Below are positions 1 through 9,078 of a stretch of DNA of 64,000 bases, one piece after another. Source of the DNA: JACSRF01 sp964504445 (GTDB taxonomy: Bacteria; Chloroflexota; Anaerolineae; Promineifilales; Promineifilaceae); contig CAZDEO010000020.1 of NCBI GenBank assembly GCA_964504445.1, positions 1 to 64,000 of the forward strand. The letters run 5' to 3'. Position 1 is the first letter of the stretch. Each line of letters starts with the position of its first letter. The notes beneath the pieces were generated by a model that was not told where the DNA came from, searched no databases, and saw only the letters and a program-made list of their open reading frames with translations. Both the position numbers and the translations under genes were made by a program.

Positions 1-98
1 AATAGAAGTTATCCGATGTCTATTTTCTATTCAGGAAAAGTTGTACATTAGGTATAGCAGTGTTTTCCAGACATGGTTCAGCTTTGAAATTTCACTCC

Positions 99-947
99 TT
101 AACCTTCCTGCACCAGCACAATCCCATTCTCTGACGGGTCAGCCAAATGCCAGCCCTTGGTGCCCTCGCGCACGGGGATGCCCGCGTCGGTCAGGCGCGA
201 CAAAACCTGCGGCCAATACTCTGGGGCTACGCGAATCTCGTACCATTGCAAGCCCAGACTGCCGGGCGGCGGCGGGGGCGCGCCAACACCATTCCAGGTG
301 TTAATACCAATATGGTGATGATACCCGTCGGTGGCCAAAAAACTAGCTGATGGACCATACCGCACCATCAGGTCAAAGCCCAACATAGCGCTGTAAAAAC
401 GTTCAGCAGCAGAAATGTGGGCGACGTGCAGGTGGATGTGGCCCATAATTGTGCCAGCAGGCAGCCCCGTCCAGGTTTGCTGGGGCACGTGGAGCAAGGT
501 GTCGAACAAGTCTGCTACGTCCAGAGGTTCGGTAACCATGTGGAGACGGCTGTTTCGCCACTCCCACTCCTCTTTAGGCCGATCCCGGTAAATCTCAATG
601 CCGTGCCCATCGGGATCAGAAAGATAAATCGCCTCGCTAACCCCATGATCAGACATACCGCTGAGCATGGTCTGCGCCTCGGCAAAGTGCCGCAGCGTAA
701 AGGCCAGGTCGGTGCGTGAAGGTAACAGCAGCGCAAAGTGATAAAGGCCGGTCGTGCGCATGGCGCGGCGCGCCCCTGGTTTCTCTTCTAGCCGCAGCAA
801 GTCTGCCTCACCAACCCCCAGGTAGGCCACGTCATTTTCCCGGCGGTGGAGGCGTAAGCCAATATGCTCCTGGTAGTATGTCAGGGATGCATCCAGGTTG
901 GCTACGGTTAACGAAACCAGACCAATGCTCATTGTGAGTGGGTTCAT
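99..947 (-). CDS. VOC-family two-domain protein, catechol 2,3-dioxygenase-like (CatE type)
   Basis: This 282-residue protein has two vicinal-oxygen-chelate modules, the architecture of CatE-like ring-cleaving dioxygenases and related glyoxalase-fold proteins. Candidate metal ligands are His in YHFALLLPS (about residue 70), Glu in GHGIEIYRD (about 118), and the His-rich stretches GHIHLHVAH and HHHIGINTW in the second half. The ATG start has AGGAGA about 8 bases upstream. It stands alone, on the strand opposite the next gene. The extradiol-dioxygenase role is inferred from length and domain pair; substrate cannot be told, and bleomycin-resistance-like or glyoxalase functions share the fold. Confidence 0.8.
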   Translation of the reverse strand: MNPLTMSIGLVSLTVANLDASLTYYQEHIGLRLHRRENDVAYLGVGEADLLRLEEKPGARRAMRTTGLYHFALLLPSRTDLAFTLRHFAEAQTMLSGMSDHGVSEAIYLSDPDGHGIEIYRDRPKEEWEWRNSRLHMVTEPLDVADLFDTLLHVPQQTWTGLPAGTIMGHIHLHVAHISAAERFYSAMLGFDLMVRYGPSASFLATDGYHHHIGINTWNGVGAPPPPPGSLGLQWYEIRVAPEYWPQVLSRLTDAGIPVREGTKGWHLADPSENGIVLVQEG

Positions 948-1298
948 CAGGGATTCTCCTTCTCGGCCGATTTATCGCTCAGTGTACCGTGAAGCCGCGA
1001 ACGGGCAATTGGGGAAAACCACTCTTTGGCCGCAGGACGGCCGTTTCTCATACCATTTTTATTTTTTTGTGGTAATATCTGTATCGTCAAGAAACATTAA
1101 GTGCCTTTTGCAGTATTTTTCTGGTAAACCCACCCGACAGATTTTCGCTAAGGTAAAACTTATTCACAGTCCGCTAGCCCTGCTGGGCGTCTGAGGCTGT
1201 TTACGAAATGATGCTGTGCCAAACCACTCATGCATGGCATCCACACTACTGTAACTACGGTTACAAAACGGAAAAGGATAAAACGATAAAAAAAGCTT
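948..1298. other. Intergenic region upstream of RNase J
   Basis: This AT-richer stretch between divergent genes holds one ACGGCCGT palindrome near 1037 and an inverted repeat GTAAC-TACG-GTTAC at about 1251-1264, 35 bases before the RNase J start, which could be an operator. I find no convincing -35/-10 pair, tRNA or small ORF with a good ribosome binding site. Confidence 0.4.
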
Positions 1299-2930
1299 AT
1301 GGCTAAAAATTTGAGAATCATTCCCCTGGGCGGCCTGGGGGAAATTGGTAAGAACATGACATTGTTGGAATACGGCCGTAACCAAATCATCATCGACTGC
1401 GGGGTCATGTTCCCCGAAAGCGACATGTACGGCATCGACCTGGTGCTGCCCCAATTCGACTACGTCGTCGAAAACCAGGATATTTTGCGCGGTATCGTGC
1501 TCACCCACGGCCATCAGGACCACATTGGCGGCCTGCCTTACCTGCTGGAGCGCGTCAACGCGCCCATTTACGGCACATCGCTGACCATCGGCATGGTAGA
1601 ACGCCAGCTTGAAGAGGCCCACGTGCGCGAGCGCGCCACCCTGGAAGTCATTGACGACAAGCAAACCCTGCACTTGGGACCATTCCGCATTAGCCCCTTT
1701 GCCGTGGCCCACTCCATTCCCGCTGCCGTGGGGCTAGTCATCGACACCCCGGTGGGGGCCATTGTGCACACCGGGGACTACAAACTGGACGAAACGCCCA
1801 CCGGCGGGCGCACCACCGACTTTAACCGTCTGCGGGAACTGACGCCCAACGGCGTGCTGGCCATGCTGGGCGACAGCACCAACGCCGACCGCCCCGGGCG
1901 CACGCCCACGGAGCAGCTTGTGGCCGATACGCTGGACCGCCTCTTTGCCGAAGCGGCAGACTCACGCATCATCATTGCCACCTTCTCCTCGGTGCTGGCA
2001 AGATTGCAAGAGATTATGCGGCTGGCAGAGAAGTACGGCCGTCAAGTAGCCCTCACCGGCCGCAGCTTGCAGCAAAACGTGGAGCTGGCCCGCGACCTGG
2101 GCTATCTGCAAGTGCCCAAAGGCTTGCTGGTAGACATCAAAGCCAACGTGCCCGACGGCAAGCTGGTGATTTTGTCCACCGGCTCCCAAGGCGAACCCCG
2201 CTCGGCGCTGAACCGCATGGCCAAAGGTGAACACCGCCAGGTAGATGTCCACAACGGCGACACCATCATCATCTCCGGCGGTACCATTCCCGGCAACGAG
2301 GAAGACGTGGCGCGGATGCTGAACAACCTCTTCGCCCGCGGCGCCAACGTCATTTACGGGTCGCTGGCCACGGTGCACGTCTCCGGCCATGGCAGCCGCG
2401 AAGACATGCGCATGATGCTGGAACAAGTGCGCCCGCGCTTTCTCATTCCCGTGCATGGCGAAATGCGCCACCAGCACCTGCACGCCCGGCTGGCCCAGGA
2501 AAATGGGCTGGCTACAGAGGACGTGTTCATTTTGCAAAATGGCGCGGTGTGGGTAACTGACGGCGAGAAGGCGTGGCTGGATGAAGCCATTCCCGCAGAA
2601 GACGTCTACGTGGATGGTTATCTGGTGGGCGAAATTGGCGAACTGGTGATGCGCGACCGGGAGCGGCTTTCGCAGGATGGCTTTGTGGTGGTGTATGTGC
2701 CCATCAACAAGCAGCGCAAGCTGGCGGGGGAGCCGCGCATTCTCAGCCGCGGCTTCTTGCGCATGGATGCGTCAGCGGGCTTGATGGATGCGGCCACGGC
2801 CGCATTGAAGCGGGAGTTGCAGCGTAACGGCCGTAACCACGAAGACACCGTCCGCGAAACCTTGCAAAACTTCTTCTATCACAAAACCCAATCCCGACCG
2901 GTAATTTTGCCCAACGTGGTCCGGGTCTAA
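1299..2930 (+). CDS. rnj: Ribonuclease J
   Basis: A 543-residue metallo-beta-lactamase/beta-CASP ribonuclease, the usual RNase J length. RNase J is a 5'-to-3' exoribonuclease and endoribonuclease central to mRNA decay and rRNA maturation in bacteria lacking RNase E. The zinc motif H-G-H-Q-D-H starts near residue 70, followed by the second metal site in VAHSIP and HTGDYKLDE. The beta-CASP domain is recognisable by SGHGSREDMRMML and PVHGEMRHQ, and the C-terminal 100 residues match the RNase J tail. The start fits the family N-terminus (KNLRIIPLGGLGEIGKN). A strong hairpin terminator follows four bases after the stop, so it is probably monocistronic. J1 and J2 cannot be separated. Confidence 0.96.
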   Translation: MAKNLRIIPLGGLGEIGKNMTLLEYGRNQIIIDCGVMFPESDMYGIDLVLPQFDYVVENQDILRGIVLTHGHQDHIGGLPYLLERVNAPIYGTSLTIGMVERQLEEAHVRERATLEVIDDKQTLHLGPFRISPFAVAHSIPAAVGLVIDTPVGAIVHTGDYKLDETPTGGRTTDFNRLRELTPNGVLAMLGDSTNADRPGRTPTEQLVADTLDRLFAEAADSRIIIATFSSVLARLQEIMRLAEKYGRQVALTGRSLQQNVELARDLGYLQVPKGLLVDIKANVPDGKLVILSTGSQGEPRSALNRMAKGEHRQVDVHNGDTIIISGGTIPGNEEDVARMLNNLFARGANVIYGSLATVHVSGHGSREDMRMMLEQVRPRFLIPVHGEMRHQHLHARLAQENGLATEDVFILQNGAVWVTDGEKAWLDEAIPAEDVYVDGYLVGEIGELVMRDRERLSQDGFVVVYVPINKQRKLAGEPRILSRGFLRMDASAGLMDAATAALKRELQRNGRNHEDTVRETLQNFFYHKTQSRPVILPNVVRV

Positions 2931-2933
2931 ACC

Positions 2934-2967
2934 AAAAAGCCGCCAGCAAAAGCTAGCGGCTTTTTTT
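2934..2967. terminator. Bidirectional intrinsic terminator
   Basis: An A5-GCCGC(C)AGC arm, an AAAA loop and GCTAGCGGC followed by seven T lie between the convergent RNase J and FMN reductase genes. The A-tract on the other side gives a U-run on the minus strand too, so it can serve both genes. Confidence 0.9.
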
Positions 2968-2988
2968 GTCCTGAATCGGCGCCAGATC

Positions 2989-3606
2989 TCAGGCGGGGAT
3001 GGTCTGGGGGGTAGCCAGCTCTGCGTAACGCAGCTTCACCACCCACTGGTGCAAGGCATCCACCAGCGCCTGCACCTTGGCCCGGGCGCGTTGGTCCACG
3101 AGACGGCCGTGCTCGTCAAAAAACAGCCCCGCTCGCGCCAGCGTCACCTGGGGGCGCGGCAGCACAAAGATGTCATTGTGCTGCAAGATTTCCCGCAGGT
3201 GCAGCTGGGAGCGTATGGTGCCAAAGCCGCCGCCTGCGCCCATGATGCCCACCACCTTGCCATCCAGCGGTGGACGGTCGTCGGGTCCCGGGCGCGACGC
3301 CCAATCCAGGGCGTTTTTCAGCACGCCGGTAACGCTGTAATTGTATTCCGGGCTGGCAATGAGCAGGGCGTCGGCGCGCTGCATGGCGGCGCGAAAGGCC
3401 AGCACCGCTTCCGGCGTCCCTTCAGCTTCCACGTCGCTGTTGAAAAAGGGGATGTCATCCAGATCAAAGATTTCCATGGTCACGCCAGGGGGCAGCATTT
3501 CCTGAGCGGCGCGCAGCAAGGCGCGGTTATGGGAGCTCCGGCGCAAGCTGCCAGCAAACCCTAAAATGTGTACGGTGTTGGTTTCGTGTCCGTTTTCGGT
3601 ATTCAT
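2989..3606 (-). CDS. NADPH-dependent FMN reductase
   Basis: A flavodoxin-fold reductase of about 205 residues from the ArsH/ChrR/YieF-like family, which uses FMN to reduce quinones, chromate, azo compounds or other acceptors. The FMN-phosphate loop GSLRRSSHN is near the N-terminus and the typical SPEYNYSVTG-LKNALDW motif sits in the middle. I place the start at the ATG one base after the pirin stop (TGACATG), which implies translational coupling; a TTG 12 bases earlier, overlapping the pirin stop, is possible but weak. The pairing with pirin suggests a redox or quinone-stress operon. The physiological substrate is unknown. Confidence 0.88.
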   Translation of the reverse strand: MNTENGHETNTVHILGFAGSLRRSSHNRALLRAAQEMLPPGVTMEIFDLDDIPFFNSDVEAEGTPEAVLAFRAAMQRADALLIASPEYNYSVTGVLKNALDWASRPGPDDRPPLDGKVVGIMGAGGGFGTIRSQLHLREILQHNDIFVLPRPQVTLARAGLFFDEHGRLVDQRARAKVQALVDALHQWVVKLRYAELATPQTIPA

Positions 3607-3607
3607 G

Positions 3608-4390
3608 TCACGCTTCAATAAAGGGTTTTAAGTAGAAGGATAAAAAGTTGAGGGGCTGCTCTGCGGCTTGCAAAACGGCCGTTTCCGCCTCAGGCGTCGC
3701 CAAAATGACGTCATAAAGGTTCAGGGATTGGTCGTGCTGGGTAGATTGGAAACGGCCGTGGCCATTCACCACGTACAAAAACAAATCTTCCCCCGGCTGC
3801 GGCAGTTCCAGGGTCGTTTCGCCGCCGGCCGGCACCAGGGTGCTGGTCAGCCGCGCCGCCACGTGAGAATCGGTGGCGCCGTGGGGACCGATGATCTCCC
3901 GCACCACGCCATCACCCACCAGCCGCGGCGGCATGTCCGCCAGCCGCACCTGCTCATAATGAGGCGGCAGGCCCATGTGCTGCGGCTCGGCCACAAACCA
4001 GATCTGGATGACGCGGGTAAACTCGTCAGTCAGATTCAGCTCCTGGTGCTGAATGTAGTTACCGGAAAACATGCGCTGCACTTCCCCGGCAGTAATGGTG
4101 CCCTTGCCGCCGGTGGTGTCCTCGTGATACAGCGTGCCGTCAATGACGTAGGTATAAATTTCCAGGCCGCGATGGGGATGCCAGGTAAAACCGTTGCGCG
4201 GGGCAATCTGGGTCATGTGCGCAGTGAGCATGCCGCTGAGGCGCTGCAAGGGACTCCACCCGCCTACGGCAAAGTGGGAGGTGAGCCAGTGCACAGGATG
4301 AATCGTGGGAAAGGTACCCGCCGGATAGTATGTTAGACCACTGTTCGGGGCCAGGTCATTGATGACGCTGGCGAAGATATTGGTGCGCAT
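3608..4390 (-). CDS. Pirin family protein
   Basis: A 260-residue bicupin of the pirin family. The metal-binding signature HPHRGLEIYTYVIDG is clear at about residues 65-79, with the second cupin in the C-terminal half. Family members include quercetinases and regulators of central metabolism, so no single activity can be assigned. AAGGA lies about 9 bases before the ATG. It is the first gene of a two-gene operon with the FMN reductase; the two almost touch. Confidence 0.9.
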   Translation of the reverse strand: MRTNIFASVINDLAPNSGLTYYPAGTFPTIHPVHWLTSHFAVGGWSPLQRLSGMLTAHMTQIAPRNGFTWHPHRGLEIYTYVIDGTLYHEDTTGGKGTITAGEVQRMFSGNYIQHQELNLTDEFTRVIQIWFVAEPQHMGLPPHYEQVRLADMPPRLVGDGVVREIIGPHGATDSHVAARLTSTLVPAGGETTLELPQPGEDLFLYVVNGHGRFQSTQHDQSLNLYDVILATPEAETAVLQAAEQPLNFLSFYLKPFIEA

Positions 4391-4408
4391 AGGCGTTCCT
4401 TGTTAGAC

Positions 4409-4438
4409 AGAACGGCCGTTTGGGGTAACGGCCGTTCT
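4409..4438. repeat. Paired ACGGCCGT palindromes forming a 12-bp perfect hairpin
   Basis: AGAACGGCCGTT and AACGGCCGTTCT are exact reverse complements with a 6-base loop. Each arm is itself built on the window-wide ACGGCCGT palindrome. It lies between YceI and pirin and has no T-run on either side, so it is not a standard terminator. Confidence 0.85.
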
Positions 4439-4485
4439 CTTCATGCTTTACAATTTTTCAGAGGGTAGACTGCTGCGCCTTCTTC

Positions 4486-5025
4486 TTACGCCGGCACTGA
4501 CTCCACTTGCTTCACCAGCTCCAGCTCAATGTCAATTTTCACGTCTTCGCCGACCAGCACGCCACCGGTCTCCAAAGCCTGGTTCCAGGTCAGGCCCCAA
4601 TCTTTGCGGTTGATTTTGCCGCTGGCCGAAAAACCGGCGCTGGTAGTACCCCAGGGGCTGGCGGCCTGCCCGGCATACTCCACGTTCAAAACAACCTCTT
4701 TCGTGACGCCGCGGATGGTCAAATCACCAATCAACCGCCCTTCATCCTCGCTAACCTTTTCCACACGCTTGCTCTTAAAGGTCATTACCGGATAATTTTC
4801 TACGTCAAAGAAGTCAGCCGAACGCAAATGATTGTCCCGCTGCTCTTCGCGGGTATTGATGCTGTTCAGTTCTACGGTAATGTCTACGGTGGTATTGGTT
4901 GGGTTTTGCTCGTCAAAATTCACGTTACCCGAAAAGGATTCGAACTGCCCGCGTACCTTAGAAATCATCATGTGTCGCACGGTGAAGTTAATTTCGGAAT
5001 GAGCGAAGTCAATTTGCCAGGTCAT
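4486..5025 (-). CDS. YceI family protein
   Basis: A 179-residue lipocalin-like YceI-domain protein, full length for the family. These barrels bind polyprenoid or other amphipathic molecules, and several members respond to acid or organic stress. The N-terminal IDFAHSEINFTVRHMMISKVRG and the central DLTIRGVTKEVVL blocks are typical. No signal peptide is visible, so it is probably cytoplasmic. AAGGAG is about 12 bases before the ATG. It is divergent from a TetR regulator, and the shared region holds two matching operator-like palindromes, so it is likely that repressor's target. Its ligand is not predictable. Confidence 0.92.
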   Translation of the reverse strand: MTWQIDFAHSEINFTVRHMMISKVRGQFESFSGNVNFDEQNPTNTTVDITVELNSINTREEQRDNHLRSADFFDVENYPVMTFKSKRVEKVSEDEGRLIGDLTIRGVTKEVVLNVEYAGQAASPWGTTSAGFSASGKINRKDWGLTWNQALETGGVLVGEDVKIDIELELVKQVESVPA

Positions 5026-5076
5026 TTGTTATAATCTCCTTGTGATCTTGTAATAAAAATGTCTTACAGTTAAATT

Positions 5077-5131
5077 AAGTGGACTTTGGTCCGCATTCGT
5101 GCTACCATAATAACGGACTCAAGTCCACTTG
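5077..5131. promoter_or_regulatory. Paired TetR-type operators between YceI and its regulator
   Basis: AAGTGGACTT (5077-5086) and AAGTCCACTT (5121-5130) are perfect inverted copies 34 bases apart. Each is part of a smaller dyad around GGACT-N2-AGTCC; the copy at 5115 is nearly perfect. Two binding sites for the adjacent TetR protein, controlling both divergent genes, is the simplest reading. Confidence 0.75.
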
Positions 5132-5178
5132 TCAATAATTATGAGAAATTCCTGTGCGAGGAATCAGGAACAAGCAAC

Positions 5179-5841
5179 ATGGAAGAAAAACGCAAACCCA
5201 TTCCCCTGGGCAACATCGCCGAAACCGGCGCGGACGAGCGACAAGAACGGCGGGACGCGGCAGCCAACCGGGAGCTGCTGCTAGAAACGGCCGAAATCTT
5301 ATTTGCCGAACGGGGGGCAGAAAATGTGCACATGGCCGATATAGCCCTGGCGGCGGGGGTGGGCAAAGGGACGCTGTACCGCCGCTTTGCCAACAAGGGG
5401 GAATTGTGCCTGGCCCTGATGGACGCCCAGCTAGCCGACTTTCAGGAGGCCATGCTGCTGCGCATGCGCCAAATGGCGGCGGATGGAGAACCGAACATGG
5501 CCCAATTGGACATGTTTTTGGATGCCTTGGTGCATTTTACGGCCGTGCACCAACCCTTGCTTTGCGAAGTCCAGCGGGAAGGGCTGTTTGCCAACAGTAG
5601 CCATCTCTCCCTCCCCCACTTCTGGCAGCATATGACCGTCAGCGGGCTCCTGCAAACGGCCGTGCAGGCGGGCGAAATTTCCCCGAACCTGGACGTGGCC
5701 TACATTGCCGACGCCCTCCTCTCTCCCCTAAAAATCGACCTGTTTCGCTTCCAGCGCGAAGTGCGCCAATTTTCCCTGGAACGCATCAGCGCCGGGTTGC
5801 GCTCCCTGGCAGCCAGCCTGAAAGTGGAGCTTAGAGATTAG
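5179..5841 (+). CDS. TetR/AcrR family transcriptional regulator
   Basis: This 220-residue protein has a TetR DNA-binding domain at about residues 28-75: LLETAEILFAERG, then IALAAGVGKGTLYRRF with the recognition helix, then the ligand-binding helical domain. I choose the ATG at 5179 (AGGA about 10 bases upstream) because upstream in-frame TTG codons lie inside the operator. The N-terminal 25 residues are polar and probably flexible. It is divergent from yceI and most likely represses yceI and itself through the palindromes between them. The inducer is unknown. Confidence 0.9.
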   Translation: MEEKRKPIPLGNIAETGADERQERRDAAANRELLLETAEILFAERGAENVHMADIALAAGVGKGTLYRRFANKGELCLALMDAQLADFQEAMLLRMRQMAADGEPNMAQLDMFLDALVHFTAVHQPLLCEVQREGLFANSSHLSLPHFWQHMTVSGLLQTAVQAGEISPNLDVAYIADALLSPLKIDLFRFQREVRQFSLERISAGLRSLAASLKVELRD

Positions 5842-5891
5842 AGAGTGGGCAATCCCCATCTCCTCCAAACCGGTAAGTGCCAGCATTGCGG

Positions 5892-6506
5892 CTAGGTAAC
5901 AGCCGGAGTCTGGTGCAAAAAAGTATCATCCGCAAGCTGCTTCAACACAAAATCCGCCACGTCAGCCCGGGCCACCTGTCCGGCCATAATTGACTTTTCT
6001 ACGCCAAAGGTGTAGCGGCCTGTGAGTGAGCCATTGGTCAGGCCCCCTGGGCGCACAATCACCCAGTCTAGCCCGCTTTGCGTCACCAGCCGCTCCTGCT
6101 CCTCCTTGGCGGCCATCACCTTACGCAGAGCGGTTTTCATCAACAGCTTAAAGAAGGTAGGCACCTGGTCTTTGCTGTCACCTACGCCAATGGAGGTGAC
6201 AACGATAAGACGCCGCACATGGTGAGACTGCATGGCCTGGAGAATGGTGCGCGTACCGGCAACTTCCACCGGCTCTTCGCCCTGGCGTGTACCCAGTGTA
6301 CATATGACGGCTTCCGCACCCGCCACGCACTCAGTTACCGGTTGCTGCTGGCGCACATCGCCGGGGAATACCACCAAGTTGGGGTGGGTTTGGGCAAAGG
6401 TAGCCGGGTTACGCACCAGAGCATGGATGGTGTGCCCCTGGGTTAGAGCTTGCTGCAAGACCTGGAAACCGGTTCCCCCGGTGGCGCCAAATAAGGCAAT
6501 TTTCAT
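5892..6506 (-). CDS. NAD(P)-binding Rossmann protein (atypical SDR, NmrA/biliverdin-reductase-B-like)
   Basis: A 204-residue single-domain atypical SDR. It starts directly with the nucleotide-binding loop (KIALFGATGGTGF), then has ALVRNP at the end of beta-2 and VTSIGVGDSK in the core; the length fits the NAD(P)H-binding DUF/SDR_a5 group. Members act as nucleotide-sugar epimerase-like, flavin-reductase-like or sensor proteins. AGGAG lies about 12 bases before the start. It converges on the TetR gene and has no partner. The substrate is undetermined. Confidence 0.87.
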   Translation of the reverse strand: MKIALFGATGGTGFQVLQQALTQGHTIHALVRNPATFAQTHPNLVVFPGDVRQQQPVTECVAGAEAVICTLGTRQGEEPVEVAGTRTILQAMQSHHVRRLIVVTSIGVGDSKDQVPTFFKLLMKTALRKVMAAKEEQERLVTQSGLDWVIVRPGGLTNGSLTGRYTFGVEKSIMAGQVARADVADFVLKQLADDTFLHQTPAVT

Positions 6507-6585
6507 AATCGCTTACTCCTGATGGTGCTGAAATTTCACTTCTCATCTATGGTAACTGGACCCACAAGTTGTTACCATTGTAAGT

Positions 6586-8385
6586 ATGAGTAAGTTACCG
6601 TTTATTAATCGTGGCTGGCAACGGCCGTTTCTGCTGAACACGCTCCTGCTGCTTACCTTCCTGGCCCTGGTTCTCCTAGTCTGGCAAGCGCGCGCCGCCG
6701 AGCCGCACACCCGTTACTTTCCCATCGTGTTCAAGGTAGTGCCCCCGGCACCCGCCGCCACAGGCCCCTTATATGGCGTCAACTTCATCAGTGCGCCAGA
6801 ACGTCTGGCCAACGAAGAACAGTATCAAAATGGCCTGGCTACCGGCGCAACCTGGAACCGCTGGCCCATGTACTGGTTCAACGTAGAACGCAGCGCCGGC
6901 CTATTCTGCTGGAACCCCACCATCTCCGGCTGTGACGGCGCGCCGGACACCGACACGGCCGTTGCCGGAGACATTGCCCACGGCCTGCGTAGCAACGCCA
7001 TTTTGCTGGGCACGCCCGGCTTTTACACCACCAATCTCACCCGCCTGGCCAATCCCTATGAGGTTTTCCGGCGCAACGAATTTGTGATTCAGGCCATCAA
7101 CGCCGCCACGCCGCAAGGCCTGTACACTCCTGTCTTCACTGACGGCGGCGACACCCCAGGCCCTGGCAAGCAAATCAACCCAGAAAACAAGTGGGCGGTG
7201 TACGTGTACACGGCCGTGTCCCGCTACAGGCCTGGCGGCATCCTGGCCCAGCAACGCGGCTGGCCCCAGGGTGTGGGCATCACCCATTGGGAAATGTGGA
7301 ACGAACCCGACCTGCCCATGTTTTGGAACAGCAGCCTGGCCGACTTTGCCCGCCTGCAAAAAGTAGGCTACCTGGCGGCTAAGCAGGCAGACCCTGGCGC
7401 CCAAGTCATTTTTGGCGCTCTGGCAAATAACAGCAGCCTGCCCAACTATTACAACGACGTGCTTACCATTTACGACGCCGATCCCCTGGCGGCTTCCCAA
7501 AACTATTATCACGATATTCTAGCAACCCACAGCTACTTCACCGCCTGGCAATCCTGGTATCATGTCTGGCGCGCCGGGCGCAGCCTGAGTACTCGCGGTC
7601 TGGCTAAACCCATCTGGCTCAACGAGTCCGGGGTGCCCGCCTGGAATGATTACCCCGGCCCCGTTTGGGATGCGGCCAGCAGCCTGCGGGCTACCATGGA
7701 AGAACAGGCCAGCTACATCATCCAGAGTGCCATGTACGCCACCTTTGCCGGGGCCGACGCTATCTTCCATTTCCAGCTTTATGATGGCTGCGGCAACCAG
7801 CCAGCCTTCACTAACTTTCCCCCTCACAATGGGGAATTATGCACGGCGGACGGCATGTTAATCTCTGATCCCACCAAGCCATGCGCCGGAGACGCCAACG
7901 GCCTGTTCCGCAACCCAGGCAATGACCCCAGCTTCACCTGCTTCACCCAGCACCCCCAACCGGGCACGGCCCGGCCTAATCTAGCGGCCTTCCAGGTGCT
8001 TACCACTTACCTGCACGATGTGTCGCCTTTGCTGCGTTCCCGTCAGGGCACGCCTAAATGTGTTGGCCCTTTCAATGGGCAACTGGTTGAGCCTATTGAA
8101 ATCATCGGCTTTCACCAGCCGGCCACGGGCAAACGGGTGATAGGGATGTGGACCATGTGCGGCGACAATGAAACGGCCGTGCTCCCCGCCACCAGCCCCG
8201 CCCAAAGCGCCCTCCTCGTCATGCCCAACGGCAGCACTCAAACCATCACCGCCCAAAACGGCGTCTACACCATTTCACTCCCTGGCGCTACCAACCGCAA
8301 CCCCTTCCCCGGCGGCGAATATCCCGCGCCCTTCTACCCCATCGGCGGCCGTCCCGTCATCCTGGTCGAAGCATTGCACAATTAA
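6586..8385 (+). CDS. Secreted or membrane-anchored GH-A clan glycoside-hydrolase-like protein
   Basis: A 599-residue protein with an N-terminal signal or anchor helix (about residues 14-37) ending near AAEPHT. The body looks like a TIM-barrel glycosidase of clan GH-A: WEMWNEPD places a candidate acid/base Glu at residue 240 and WLNESG a candidate nucleophile Glu at 347. Families 39 and 5 use this spacing of about 100 residues. The C-terminal 100 residues look beta-rich. The ribosome binding site is weak. It is alone between an SDR-like gene and a GNAT gene, so the sugar substrate is not hinted at. Loss of activity is possible and only the two motifs support catalysis. Confidence 0.65.
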   Translation: MSKLPFINRGWQRPFLLNTLLLLTFLALVLLVWQARAAEPHTRYFPIVFKVVPPAPAATGPLYGVNFISAPERLANEEQYQNGLATGATWNRWPMYWFNVERSAGLFCWNPTISGCDGAPDTDTAVAGDIAHGLRSNAILLGTPGFYTTNLTRLANPYEVFRRNEFVIQAINAATPQGLYTPVFTDGGDTPGPGKQINPENKWAVYVYTAVSRYRPGGILAQQRGWPQGVGITHWEMWNEPDLPMFWNSSLADFARLQKVGYLAAKQADPGAQVIFGALANNSSLPNYYNDVLTIYDADPLAASQNYYHDILATHSYFTAWQSWYHVWRAGRSLSTRGLAKPIWLNESGVPAWNDYPGPVWDAASSLRATMEEQASYIIQSAMYATFAGADAIFHFQLYDGCGNQPAFTNFPPHNGELCTADGMLISDPTKPCAGDANGLFRNPGNDPSFTCFTQHPQPGTARPNLAAFQVLTTYLHDVSPLLRSRQGTPKCVGPFNGQLVEPIEIIGFHQPATGKRVIGMWTMCGDNETAVLPATSPAQSALLVMPNGSTQTITAQNGVYTISLPGATNRNPFPGGEYPAPFYPIGGRPVILVEALHN

Positions 8386-8417
8386 CCTTTCACCATTCAT
8401 TATTCATTATTCTTATT

Positions 8418-9002
8418 ATGAAGCCTATCCTCCATGAGTTCCCCAACCAAATCGAGACCCCCCGTCTCATCATCCGCAGTCCTCAACCCGGCGATGGCGC
8501 GCTCTTGCACCAGGCCGTCTGCGCAAGCCAGGAAGAATTGCGCCAATGGATGCCCTGGGCCGTCAACGTCCCCACCGCTGAAGAATACGAAGTCCGCGTC
8601 CGCGAAGGGCAACTCAAATTCCTGGCCCGCGAAGACCTCTGGTTGATGCTGGTTCTCAAAGAAAGCAGGCAAATCATCGGCGGCAGCGGCTTGCACCGCA
8701 TCAACTGGGAAGTACCCAAATTCGAGATTGGCTACTGGCTGCACACGGCCTATACCGCACAGGGACTTGCCACCGAAGCTGTGGCAGCGATTACAGAATT
8801 CGCTTTCACCACCCTTCAAGCTCAACGGGTAGAGATCCGCTGCGATGCCCTGAACATCCGCAGCGCGGCCATTCCCCGCCGCCTGGGCTTCACCCACGAA
8901 GCTACCCTGCGCAGCGACGATCGCCATCACCTCACCAACGACCTGCGCGACACCCTCATATTCGCCAAAATACGCGGCGTTGATTGGCTGCCGGCAACAT
9001 AG
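8418..9002 (+). CDS. GNAT family N-acetyltransferase (RimJ/RimL-like)
   Basis: A 194-residue GNAT enzyme of the RimJ/RimL/YdaF group. It begins with the usual IETPRLIIRSPQPGDG and has FEIGYWLHTAYTAQGLATEA, the acetyl-CoA-binding core, at about residues 103-122. Such enzymes acetylate protein N-termini or small amines. It starts 32 bases after the preceding glycosidase-like gene, after a short repeated CATTATT stretch, and could share its transcript. The acceptor is unknown. Confidence 0.88.
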   Translation: MKPILHEFPNQIETPRLIIRSPQPGDGALLHQAVCASQEELRQWMPWAVNVPTAEEYEVRVREGQLKFLAREDLWLMLVLKESRQIIGGSGLHRINWEVPKFEIGYWLHTAYTAQGLATEAVAAITEFAFTTLQAQRVEIRCDALNIRSAAIPRRLGFTHEATLRSDDRHHLTNDLRDTLIFAKIRGVDWLPAT

Positions 9003-9078
9003 CTGCGACGTTAGCAGAGGGTAAAAGACGCCCATTGCGAAAAGGCCCAATCGCTGCTAAGCTAAAGTCCTTGTGAAT

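Noticed and set aside
5086..5178. TetR reading frame starting from TTG at 5086
   Set aside because: The extra 31 codons cover the operator palindromes, so they are regulatory DNA; ATG 5179 has a ribosome binding site and normal family length.
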